Assembly: GCA_944392525.1 (NCBI GenBank)
Contig: CALXXB010000001.1
Coordinates: forward strand, 1-64,000
Reading direction: 5' to 3'
Length of the DNA stretch: 64,000 nucleotides
Origin: an uncultured Clostridia bacterium
GTDB lineage: Bacteria; Bacillota_A; Clostridia; TANB77; CAG-508
Below, in pieces: positions 32,211 to 40,328 of this stretch; position 1 is the first letter of the stretch; the number at the start of each line of letters is the position of its first letter. A model generated the notes under the pieces. The model was not told the DNA's origin. It saw nothing but the letters and a program-made list of their open reading frames with translations, and did no database searches. A program made the position numbers and the translations under genes.

Positions 32211-33012
32211 TATAACAAACATTAAAATTTCAAAAGCTAAAATTTGAACAGTTAAAATTATTTTCTTTAAAATCAGTTTTAAAATGAATTTATAATAATA
32301 TGTAATTAATTTTAATTTATTAAATTTTTTATAACTTAATCTAATTGAAATTAATATACACTATAATAAAAAAACTAAAATTAAATATAGAAAAATAAAT
32401 TCATAAATAGTTAATCAAATACATTAATAAGATTATAATTAATTAATCATTAAAATCGCTTTTAAAGCAATTTAATTATAAACTTAACAAGTTATATGTT
32501 TATATTATATAAAATATTGTAACAGATATATTTATAAATATGTAAAAATACTTAAAAATGACTAAAAATCAATACTTTAAAAATATTACTAAAAAGTGCC
32601 AAAAAAGTGACGCACGAGAATCGATTTTAAGCCGTTTTAATTTTTTAGGTATATAGTTTGTTGTCGGTAAAACACGGCAAATATAGAGAAATAGGCGTTT
32701 TTGAGATTTTCCAAAAAAATAGTATAGTGTGACAAGAAAAATATATAATAGAAAAAGTTTCATAGATATAATTTTAAAATTAAAATAAATAAAATATTAA
32801 TATAAGAAATTATATAGGTAAAATAAAAAATTGATTCTAAAGAGAGATAATAATATTGTTATAAGAAGTAATGTAGAAGTTTATAGTAGGAAAAGATATA
32901 ATAAAAAACAAAGTATTATAATAGGAATATTAATAAGGAATAAATACTTAGAAGTATTGAAATTAAAGAAGTAGAGGTTTATTAGTTATTGAATATTATC
33001 TTCCTATCTCTT

Positions 33013-33040
33013 TATGCGCAAAACTTTGATTTTGTGCAAT
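33013..33040 (+). other. dif: Candidate dif site
   Basis: An 11-6-11 arrangement: arm TATGCGCAAAA (33013-33023), centre CTTTGA, arm TTTTGTGCAAT (33030-33040). Against the E. coli dif arms GGTGCGCATAA and TTATGTTAAAT each agrees at 8 of 11 positions by eye. It lies at the GC-skew and gene-orientation switch. Inference; not verified by alignment. Confidence 0.5.
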
Positions 33041-33325
33041 GTTATATATTTATACTTATTTGTTTTTTTCTTGCTTTTTATTCCCCCTATTCTTCTTTTT
33101 TATAAAATTAAAAGATATCTTTTGATTGTTAACTAATGATTTATATTTAATTTAATTTAATTTTATTTTATATAAAACTTAATAATAGCTCTTCTCAATT
33201 ATTATTTAATTATCATTATATATTTCTTTTTATTTATCTTAAATAAATATTTTATTTTAAATTTAATAATTATATTTTCTTTATAAAAAAATATTTTTAT
33301 TATCTTCCCCTATCTTATATTTAAG

Positions 33326-33363
33326 TTTAAAAAATAGAGAACAAATGATATTGTTCTCTATTT
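33326..33363 (-). terminator. Terminator of rho
   Basis: 13-bp stem (AAATAGAGAACAA at 33332-33344 with TTGTTCTCTATTT at 33351-33363); read leftward it is followed by T6. Confidence 0.9.
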
Positions 33364-33381
33364 AAAATATTTTATTATTAA

Positions 33382-34761
33382 TTATTTAAATCTTCTTAAA
33401 TACGCATCCATTTTATCAATAAACTCATCATTATTTTTAGTTTGAGTCATTTGGCTAATAACTTGTTCAGTTACATCAGCAACTGGCATACTGTTCATAG
33501 CTTTTCTTAAAGCAAATACAGTATCTTTCTCTTTTGGAGTAAGTAATAGGTCTTCCCTTCTAGTTCCAGACTTGTTAATATCAATAGCTGGGAAAATACG
33601 TCTTTCTGATAATTTTCTATCTAAGTGAACTTCCATATTACCTGTTCCTTTAAATTCTTCGAATATTACATCATCCATTCTACTTCCTGTGTCTATTAAA
33701 GCAGTTGCTAAAATTGTTAAACTTCCACCGAATTCAATATTTCTAGCTGCGCCAAAGAATTTTTTAGGTTTATGAAGTGCAGCAGGATCAATACCACCAG
33801 ATAAAGTTCTTCCAGATGAAGGAATAACTAAGTTATAAGCTCTTGTTAATCTTGTAATACTATCTAGCAATATAACAACATCTCTTCCGTGTTCAACTAA
33901 TCTTTTTGCTCTTTCTAGAACCATTTCAGCTACTTTAACATGATGTTCTGGCAATTCATCAAATGTTGAATGAATTACTTGTCCTTTTATAGAGCGTTTC
34001 ATATCTGTTACTTCCTCTGGTCTTTCATCAATTAGAAGTACAATTAGTTCTACTTCTGGATTATTTTGACTAATTGAATTTGCAACTTTTTTAAGTAATG
34101 TAGTTTTACCAACTTTAGGTGGAGCAACTATCATACCTCTTTGCCCTTTTCCTATAGGACACATTAAATCTATAATTCTAGTAGCATAATCATTAGATAC
34201 TGTTTCTAACTTTAATTTTTCAGTTGGAAATATAGGAGTTAACTCATCAAATCTTTTTCTCTTCATTGCTTTTTCAGGATGTTCTCCATTTACTTCACCA
34301 ACAAATATCAAAGATGGAAATTTTTCGCCTTCTCTGAATCTTGAAATTCCTTTTATAACATCTCCAGTATCAAGTTTAAATCTTCTTATTTGCACCATAG
34401 AAATATAAACATCTTTATCACTAGATAAATAATTATCTCCTCTTAAGAATCCATATCCATCTGGTAATATATCTAAGATTCCTTCAACTATTTCGTCACC
34501 TTCATTAGTTAATTTGTAATCAACTATAGGTTCTCCATTTTCATCATAGTGTCTTTCTGTAGTCTCTTTTTCATCTAATTCATCAAATTTATCATCCTTA
34601 TTATTTACTTGTTCTTCTTCATGAGAAGTTTCTGAACTTGCTGTAACTTGTTTTAAAACCGTAATTAAATCATCTTTTTTTAATTTTGATATATTTTTTA
34701 TATTATGTTCTTTTGCTAACGCTTTTAACTGTGTTAGTGTCATTTCTTCTAAATCTAACAT
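33382..34761 (-). CDS. rho: Transcription termination factor Rho
   Basis: Hexameric RNA-dependent ATPase ending transcription of untranslated RNA. The 459-residue product has an N-terminal SAP-like Rho_N domain (about 1-45, [15 protein letters not shown]) and an acidic linker (about 46-85). A cold-shock-like RNA-binding domain follows (about 88-160, [16 protein letters not shown]). The ATPase core holds Walker [13 protein letters not shown] near 213, Walker [12 protein letters not shown] near 302 and the R-loop region [17 protein letters not shown] precedes the ATG. A leader of roughly 95 nt and its own promoter lie upstream. It is the first gene to the right of the probable terminus. Confidence 0.97.
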   Translation of the reverse strand: MLDLEEMTLTQLKALAKEHNIKNISKLKKDDLITVLKQVTASSETSHEEEQVNNKDDKFDELDEKETTERHYDENGEPIVDYKLTNEGDEIVEGILDILPDGYGFLRGDNYLSSDKDVYISMVQIRRFKLDTGDVIKGISRFREGEKFPSLIFVGEVNGEHPEKAMKRKRFDELTPIFPTEKLKLETVSNDYATRIIDLMCPIGKGQRGMIVAPPKVGKTTLLKKVANSISQNNPEVELIVLLIDERPEEVTDMKRSIKGQVIHSTFDELPEHHVKVAEMVLERAKRLVEHGRDVVILLDSITRLTRAYNLVIPSSGRTLSGGIDPAALHKPKKFFGAARNIEFGGSLTILATALIDTGSRMDDVIFEEFKGTGNMEVHLDRKLSERRIFPAIDINKSGTRREDLLLTPKEKDTVFALRKAMNSMPVADVTEQVISQMTQTKNNDEFIDKMDAYLRRFK

Positions 34762-34863
34762 AAATACCTCCTAAAAAATTATTTATAATAATATTTTTTG
34801 TTTAATTTTTGATACTGGGGAATTTTTAAACGAATTTAAATAAATATTAATAACAACAAATAT

Positions 34864-34892
34864 ATTATAACATATTTTGGAATAATTTGGAA
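34864..34892 (-). promoter_or_regulatory. Extended -10 promoter of rho
   Basis: On the minus strand exact TATAAT (34869-34864) with extended TGT. The -35 TTCCAA is weak. Confidence 0.55.
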
Positions 34893-34904
34893 TACATTTT
34901 TACA

Positions 34905-34936
34905 AAAAAATAAAAGGAATGCAAATTACATTCCTT
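34905..34936 (-). terminator. Terminator of the yabP-yabQ-divIC operon
   Basis: 8-bp stem (AAGGAATG at 34914-34921 with CATTCCTT at 34929-34936); T-rich when read leftward. It overlaps the divIC stop. Confidence 0.8.
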
Positions 34937-35192
34937 GATCTATATAAACTCTCTCGTTTGGATAATACATATCTAATTTTTCTCTTGCCATTTGTTCAAT
35001 AAATTCTAATGAATCTACATTTTCTTTTTGTTCAGCAAGTTCTTCTTTAGTTTGAGTTTCATCTGCTATTTCTTGTGTTAATGTTTCAGTTTGTTCGCTA
35101 TATTGATTTAAAGTCTTTTGTTGATTTATTATAGTAAATATTGCGTATGCAGCAATCAATAATATTATAAGTTTTTTATAAATCTTTTTCAT
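34926..35192 (-). CDS. divIC: Septum formation initiator (DivIC/FtsB-like)
   Basis: Small bitopic division protein of 88 residues: short cytoplasmic start, one membrane helix (about 8-22), then an external coiled coil (about 25-65, EQTETLTQEIADETQTKEEL). It closes with a DUF-like MAREKLDMYYPNERVYIDQG segment typical of FtsB/DivIC. It joins FtsL and DivIB/FtsQ at the septum. Order yabP-yabQ-divIC is the same as in B. subtilis, which supports naming it divIC. Confidence 0.88.
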   Translation of the reverse strand: MKKIYKKLIILLIAAYAIFTIINQQKTLNQYSEQTETLTQEIADETQTKEELAEQKENVDSLEFIEQMAREKLDMYYPNERVYIDQGM

Positions 35193-35282
35193 AAGTTAAT
35201 CTCTCCAATTCTAATGTACTAATCCATTTGGACGCTATAATTATATTATTCTACTTTTTTTAAAAAAATCCTTCTTATATTT

Positions 35283-35768
35283 TTAATTTTTTACATTATT
35301 TTCGATTTTTTTATTCTTTTTAGTAATTTTTATAAAATTGTTATATAAATTTGTAGAACTTTTTCGTATATTTATAAAAATAAAAGAAATAGGTTTAAAG
35401 AATAATTTTTTTATAAATTTGAAAGGAATTAATATAACTCCAATAACTTTACTTATAATCTTTTTCAAAAATGTTATTATAGTTACATTTATCTTTATCA
35501 AAAAAGAACTAAATATTAACATATATAATGTAATACCAACAGCTATTCCTAAAAACATAAACAAACGAATTTCTCCATTGTTAAAGACAAACATAAAATA
35601 TAATATGGAAAATCCTGTTAAAATCCAAAATAGGAAGTCCTCGATATAAGTTACAAAATCACTTGTTTTAAATGATTTCCTAAGAATTCTAAAAATATCA
35701 AAAAGGATGCCAATAAGTACACCATTTGCTATAAAAATAAAAAATAAATATACTTGATTCATAATCAT
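35283..35768 (-). CDS. yabQ: Spore cortex protein YabQ
   Basis: 161-residue membrane protein with about four helices, starting QVYLFFIFIANGVLIGILFD and FRILRKSFKTSDFVTYIEDF. This is the characteristic YabQ N-terminus. In B. subtilis YabQ localises to the outer forespore membrane and is needed for cortex formation. The C-terminal third is a Lys/Asn-rich tail. AAGGAGAT precedes the first ATG. It lies 26 nt downstream of yabP and 90 nt upstream of divIC. Confidence 0.9.
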   Translation of the reverse strand: MIMNQVYLFFIFIANGVLIGILFDIFRILRKSFKTSDFVTYIEDFLFWILTGFSILYFMFVFNNGEIRLFMFLGIAVGITLYMLIFSSFLIKINVTIITFLKKIISKVIGVILIPFKFIKKLFFKPISFIFINIRKSSTNLYNNFIKITKKNKKIENNVKN

Positions 35769-35794
35769 AGTAAATAATCTCCTTAAAGTAAAAT

Positions 35795-36094
35795 TTATTT
35801 AAAAATTTTACTAATTAAACTTCCTTTTGATTTTTCAGCATTCTTATTGTCACTATAATTCATAGATGAAATATCTCCTTCTACAATTACTTCAGAAGTA
35901 TCAATACTTAATTTATTAATTCTTAAAGATTCTCCTTTTATAGTTAATAATCCAAGTTCTGTTTCTATAATAACTACTTGGTCATCAAAACTTAAAACAT
36001 CTAATACTCCAGAGACACTTAGCTTTCCTCTGTTTTCCAAAATAAGATTTTGAATTACACTTGTTTGCTGAGTTTTTCTTTCATCAATAGTCAT
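35795..36094 (-). CDS. yabP: Sporulation protein YabP
   Basis: 99-residue YabP family protein involved in spore formation together with YabQ. The conserved ILENRGKLSVSGVLDVLSFD near residue 17, then VVIIETELGLLTIKGESLRI, matches YabP/YqfC proteins. The start is set at 36094: GGGAGGT lies 8 nt upstream, while an earlier ATG two codons before is too close and the open frame further upstream (to 36142) has no ribosome site. It is the first gene of the yabP-yabQ-divIC unit. Confidence 0.88.
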   Translation of the reverse strand: MTIDERKTQQTSVIQNLILENRGKLSVSGVLDVLSFDDQVVIIETELGLLTIKGESLRINKLSIDTSEVIVEGDISSMNYSDNKNAEKSKGSLISKIFK

Positions 36095-36166
36095 TAGCAT
36101 TACCTCCCTATTTTGTTTAACCACTAAAATATATATATTCAAAGTTTGTCTTATTTAGAACTCATT

Positions 36167-37129
36167 TTAAAAAATTAACTCATGTAATTCTTTTATATTC
36201 TCATCATCTATAATGCTTTTGAAAACAATAGAAATTTTAGTTTCTGAAATTTCAAAATTCAATAATTCTAAATTCTTCTTCTTTATAAAGTCAATGATTT
36301 CTTTTATTAAATCAAAATTTCTTATAATTCCGTTACCTATAATTGATACTCGTGATACCTCTTTTTTTATAATACTCTTTACTTTGTCTTCTTCAATTTT
36401 ATCAGATATAACAGTTCCTTTTTCTTCATTAAAAGTTGATTTTGTTATAATAGGTATTTTAAATTTTTCTCCTATCTCAACACATCTGTTATGAAGAACT
36501 TTTGCACCTTCACTTGATAATTGCATCATTTCTTCATAGGAAAGATTTTCTATTTTCTGTGCATTTTCTATTTTATTAGGGTCTGCTGTATATACACCAT
36601 CTACATCTGAAAAAATATAACAATTTTTAGCATGCAATGCTGCTGCAATCGCCACCGCTGTTGTGTCAGAGCCTCCTCTACCTAGAGTTGTAATATCTAA
36701 ATTTTCATCTATTCCTTGAAAGCCTGTTATAATTACTATTTTATTTTGATTTAGTTCCTTTAAAATTCTAGATGTATCTATTCTTATTATGTTAGCATTT
36801 TGATTGTTGTTATTAGTGAATATTCCAGCTTGCCACCCTGTTAAAGATATTGAAGGATAACCCATATAGTTTAATAAAATGCTTAGTTTGGCAGTTGACA
36901 TTTGCTCTCCACAACTAAGTAAAGCATCTAATTCCCTACTCGGTACATTACTAGACAGTTCTTTTGCTTCATTTATTAATTTGTCTGTTGTTTTTCCTTG
37001 AGCAGAAAGGACAACAACAACTCTATTCCCTTTGTCATATATTTTTGTAATTCTTTTTGCAACCAACTCTAATTTTTTATTATCAGCAACAGAACTGCCT
37101 CCAAATTTTAAAACCATTATTGTGTCCAT
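36167..37129 (-). CDS. Aspartokinase with a single ACT domain
   Basis: Phosphorylates aspartate, the first step to lysine, threonine, methionine and diaminopimelate/dipicolinate. The catalytic part is complete: VLKFGGSSVAD at residue 6, SAQGKTTD near 42, TLGRGGSDTTA near 153 and SDVDGVYTADP near 178. The usual enzyme (about 400 residues) carries two ACT domains. This 320-residue protein has only one, near 250-320 (VSRVSIIGNGI, FEISETKIS), the equivalent of the second. Feedback control is therefore probably altered. The start at 37129 follows GAGGTGGAG. It precedes yabP by 72 nt and may supply spore dipicolinate. Confidence 0.88.
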   Translation of the reverse strand: MDTIMVLKFGGSSVADNKKLELVAKRITKIYDKGNRVVVVLSAQGKTTDKLINEAKELSSNVPSRELDALLSCGEQMSTAKLSILLNYMGYPSISLTGWQAGIFTNNNNQNANIIRIDTSRILKELNQNKIVIITGFQGIDENLDITTLGRGGSDTTAVAIAAALHAKNCYIFSDVDGVYTADPNKIENAQKIENLSYEEMMQLSSEGAKVLHNRCVEIGEKFKIPIITKSTFNEEKGTVISDKIEEDKVKSIIKKEVSRVSIIGNGIIRNFDLIKEIIDFIKKKNLELLNFEISETKISIVFKSIIDDENIKELHELIF

Positions 37130-37209
37130 ATTTTTGCTCCACCTCTTTTTATAATATAAAACCATTTTAAATTTAAATATGGTCTTCGTTATATTATATG
37201 TAAAAGCAA

Positions 37210-37237
37210 AGAAAAAAGAGATAGAATGCTCTACCTC
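37210..37237 (-). terminator. Terminator of prfB
   Basis: 8-bp stem (GAGATAGA at 37218-37225 with TCTACCTC at 37230-37237, one G-U); T6 follows when read leftward. Confidence 0.85.
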
Positions 37238-37248
37238 AAAAACTAATT

Positions 37249-38359
37249 TTATTTATTTTTTATATTATACTTAAGATAACTTTCTATAAAATCATCAATT
37301 TCTCCATCCATAACAGCTTCTACATTTCCTACTTCATAACCAGTTCTATGGTCTTTTACCATCGTATATGGACAAAATACATATGAACGTATTTGACTTC
37401 CCCATGCTATATCTTTTTGTTCTCCTTGTAGGTCTTCAATCTTTTCTTTATGCTCTTTTTCTTTTAAATCAAGTAATCTAGACTTTAACATACGCATAGC
37501 TGTTTCTCTATTTTGTATCTGTGAACGTTCAGATTGGCAAGAAACAACAATATTTGTTGGAATATGTGTAATTCTTACTGCTGATGAAGTTTTGTTTATA
37601 TGTTGTCCTCCTGCTCCTGATGCTCTATATGTGTCTACTCTTAAGTCGTCAGGATTTATATCAATTTCTATATCATCCGTTATCTCTGGTAAAACCTCCA
37701 CTGATGCAAATGATGTATGTCTTCTACCACCACTATCAAAAGGTGAAATTCTAACTAATCTATGAATTCCTTTTTCTGATTTTAAATATCCATATGCGTT
37801 ATCACCAATAACTTCAAATGTTACGCTTTTTAAGCCTGCCTCTTCCCCATCTAGATAGTCAAGTTCTTTTACTTCATAATTATTCTTATTTGCCCATCTA
37901 GTATACATTCTATAAAGCATTTCAGCCCAATCCTGAGATTCGGTTCCACCTGCTCCTGGATGTATTGTTACAATTGCATTATTTCCATCATATTTTTCTG
38001 ATAGAAGACTTGCAAGTTCTAATTTTTCTGCTTTCTTTTCTAACTTTTTAGTATTTTTTATTATCTCTTTTTCTAACTCTTCATCATGTTCTAGATTAAC
38101 AAGTTCTGTTAATTCTTTTAGGTTTTCTATTTCTGATTTTATTTCTTTAAAGTCATTACATTTGGCTTTTAATTTTTTTATTTGTGATAATACTTTAGAA
38201 GATTTTTTACTGTCTTTCCAAAAATCTTCTTCTAAAGTTTGTTTCTCTAATTCATTTAATTCTTTTTCGCTATTTTCTATGTCAAAGAGATTCACCCAAA
38301 TCTTTTATTTTTTCTTCGATAGTTTCTATCAATTTAGAATTTTCTTCTAAATCTAACAT
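37249..38359 (-). CDS. prfB: Peptide chain release factor 2 with programmed +1 frameshift
   Basis: Release factor recognising UAA and UGA. Translation starts at ATG 38359 behind AGGAGTGA and reads 25 codons to CTT TGA C, with the in-frame TGA at 38284-38282. A +1 shift there continues in the frame starting DIENSEKELNELEKQ, giving about 369 residues. A GGGTG stimulator lies a few bases upstream, as in other prfB genes. The GGQ motif (ASGAGGQHINKT) and the SPF anticodon-like tripeptide (RISPFDSGGRR) are present. The frameshift autoregulates RF2: low RF2 favours shifting. Confidence 0.96.
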
Positions 38360-38395
38360 TCAATCACTCCTATCTATCTTTATAATTATATACAA

Positions 38396-38424
38396 ATATT
38401 ACCATATACATACTTCTTTGTCAA
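38396..38424 (-). promoter_or_regulatory. Promoter of prfB
   Basis: On the minus strand exact TTGACA (38424-38419), 17 bp, TAATAT (38401-38396). Confidence 0.75.
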
Positions 38425-38454
38425 TTAGAAAAAAGATAACCGTATTTCAAATTT

Positions 38455-38483
38455 ATAAAGCGCCTTCATGTTTAATGAAGGCG
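38455..38483 (-). terminator. Terminator of the anti-sigma gene
   Basis: 9-bp perfect stem (CGCCTTCAT at 38461-38469 with ATGAAGGCG at 38475-38483), followed leftward by a CTTTATAAATTT tail. Confidence 0.75.
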
Positions 38484-38494
38484 TTAAAGAAAAA

Positions 38495-39655
38495 TTATTT
38501 TTCTATTAGCTTTTCTTTTTGATTATTATAATTTATATATAAATCATCCAAATATTTTAATCCAACATCTAATGTCATTTTATATTCTTGCTCGTTTTCT
38601 GTTGTCCCTATATTTAATTCATTATATCTATTACCATTTTTATCTGATATGTATAACATTTTTTGTATTTTTTCTAAAAATTTGCTTGAATCCATATCTT
38701 TTCCATCTTTTATTAGTTTATCATATTCTTCAGATTTAAATATTAAATTAAGCCCTGTATCTGTTATGGTAATATTTTCAAATTCTATTCCTGGTATTTC
38801 ATTTTCAGGTCTTAGTTCTACTGTGTTTCTTTCATAGAACTTATCTGGTACATCTATTTGAAAATTCCATTTGGCATCACTTAAAGAAAAATCTTCTGCA
38901 TTTACAAGTGAAGCTTCATTATTGCTTGTATCTAGGTCAACCATTGAAAAACCTGGATCAAATAGTCTAATATATAGTTTTTTACTTTGTGGAAATTTAT
39001 CTTTGGCTCTTAACGTTATATTCATATCAATTGTTCTATTTTCTTTGTTTACATCACCTAGCGATATTCCACTACTTGAAGCTAGTTGTGTCGCAAATAC
39101 ATCTTTTTTATCATATTCTACCCCTAATTCTTTATAAGTAAATAATGTTACATTATCATATTTAGTATTTTCTTCTCCTATGTGCATTCTGGAATGTATA
39201 GAATATATATTTTTATTTTCATCATAAATTGTAAATCCTGATGAAAACATTTGTGAATCTACTTCTAGATTTTCATCAAATTTAAATGTTACATCTATAT
39301 CTAGGCAGTCATCAGTAAGTAAAATAGAATTTAGTTTAATTCCGACTCCATCTTGTGTCAAATAATCCATATCTAAAACTTCCGCATAACCATCTTCTTT
39401 CATCTCTTTTAAAGTGCCTTTAGTTTCAGTACTTGGTAAATTTTTATATTCTTTAAATTCAATATTCCATTTAATTTTTGCATAAATTTGTGTAGATATT
39501 ACACCTGCTAATATTACAACTACAAATATTGCGGCAATATTTAATATTTTTCTTTTCATATTAACCACTCCTTTCTCCTTAGAAAGAATTTGCTTATAGT
39601 TAGAATCTTTATTATACATATTTTCTAAATATTCTTTAAAAGAATTGTTAATCAT
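38495..39655 (-). CDS. DUF4179-type membrane anti-sigma factor
   Basis: 386-residue bitopic protein. A 35-residue cytoplasmic part, one membrane helix (about 36-57) and a large external domain carrying the DUF4179 signature (KGTLKEMKEDGYAEVLDMDY, then LNSILLTDDCLDIDVTFKF) are seen. Its gene overlaps the stop of the ECF sigma gene by 8 nt (ATGATTAA arrangement), the usual sign of a coupled sigma/anti-sigma pair. A second in-frame ATG at 39559 has a better ribosome site (AAAGGAGTGG). It would remove the cytoplasmic sigma-binding part, so the longer form is preferred. It probably keeps the sigma factor inactive until a surface signal arrives. Confidence 0.78.
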   Translation of the reverse strand: MINNSFKEYLENMYNKDSNYKQILSKEKGVVNMKRKILNIAAIFVVVILAGVISTQIYAKIKWNIEFKEYKNLPSTETKGTLKEMKEDGYAEVLDMDYLTQDGVGIKLNSILLTDDCLDIDVTFKFDENLEVDSQMFSSGFTIYDENKNIYSIHSRMHIGEENTKYDNVTLFTYKELGVEYDKKDVFATQLASSSGISLGDVNKENRTIDMNITLRAKDKFPQSKKLYIRLFDPGFSMVDLDTSNNEASLVNAEDFSLSDAKWNFQIDVPDKFYERNTVELRPENEIPGIEFENITITDTGLNLIFKSEEYDKLIKDGKDMDSSKFLEKIQKMLYISDKNGNRYNELNIGTTENEQEYKMTLDVGLKYLDDLYINYNNQKEKLIEK

Positions 39656-40190
39656 TATTTATCACATCCTTTCCTAGATATTTTTTTATTTCTTTTAATG
39701 TTCTATATATCCTGTTTTTTATATTAGACTCCCCTATTTCTAATTCTTTAGATATTTCAGAAATTTTTAATCCTAATGCAAAATACAGATAAAATATTTT
39801 TGTTGTAACTAAATCTTTTTCTCTTAAATAATCCCATACTTCTTCTACATTATTTTTATTGATAATATTTGCTTCTAAATCGAAATTATCTTCTAAATCT
39901 TTATTTAAATTATTTTCATCATCATAATACAAAATAATATTATCTTTTTTCTTCTTACTAAAATGTCTTTTTACGATATTATTTTCTATACCAAATATAT
40001 AGTTATTGATATTCTCAATTTCTAATATTTTTTTCTTTTTTATTATTTTTAATAATTCTAAATATGTATCTTGAATAATGTCATTTATATCTTCAATGTT
40101 ATTACATTTTATTATTGCGAACTTTAAAGTTTGTTCATAAGTTTTCTCATATATTTTTTCAAAATCTTCTCTTTTTACTTGAATACTCAA
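39648..40190 (-). CDS. ECF-type RNA polymerase sigma factor
   Basis: 180-residue extracytoplasmic-function sigma factor. Region 2 covers about residues 10-75 (YEQTLKFAIIKCNNIEDIND, then IIQDTYLELLKII), and region 4 about 115-175 (YLYFALGLKISEISKELEIG, then NIKNRIYRTLKEIKKYLG). The middle is very Asn/Lys-rich. The start is TTG behind AAGGGGG. A TGAAAC box followed by a T-run lies about 55 nt upstream on the same strand and resembles an ECF -35, so autoregulation is possible. Cotranscribed with its membrane anti-sigma factor. Confidence 0.85.
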   Translation of the reverse strand: MSIQVKREDFEKIYEKTYEQTLKFAIIKCNNIEDINDIIQDTYLELLKIIKKKKILEIENINNYIFGIENNIVKRHFSKKKKDNIILYYDDENNLNKDLEDNFDLEANIINKNNVEEVWDYLREKDLVTTKIFYLYFALGLKISEISKELEIGESNIKNRIYRTLKEIKKYLGKDVINND

Positions 40191-40257
40191 TTTTTCTTTC
40201 CCCCTTTACTTTATAATCATTTTATTTAATAAAAAAGTTTCAATTTATTTGATTTTT

Positions 40258-40297
40258 AATATATAAAAAGAGCTAGTATACATATTCCTAGCTCTTT
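40258..40297 (-). terminator. Terminator of secA
   Basis: 10-bp stem (AAAGAGCTAG at 40267-40276 with CTAGCTCTTT at 40288-40297); T-rich when read leftward. Confidence 0.88.
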
Positions 40298-40328
40298 GTC
40301 TCTGTAAAATTATTAAATTACGTTAATA

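Larger units (their letters stand above)
31992..33325. other. Gene-free AT-rich gap, probable terminus region
   Basis: No supportable gene. The DNA is extremely AT-rich, apart from a G-run at 32004-32022, a GC-richer patch at about 32595-32720, and C-runs at 33082-33088 and 33306-33310. The transcription direction of the flanks changes from mainly rightward to mainly leftward here. Hand counts suggest G exceeds C strongly at 32741-33000 and C exceeds G at 33041-33330. Repeats and a dif-like site are listed separately. Confidence 0.6.

Noticed and set aside
32569..32763. 64-codon frame on the minus strand in the AT-rich gap
   Set aside because: No ribosome site, very biased composition and no recognisable family; the same bases look more like a non-coding island.
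38282..38284. Selenocysteine or reassigned TGA in prfB
   Set aside because: The context CTT TGA C with an upstream GGGTG is the standard RF2 frameshift site.
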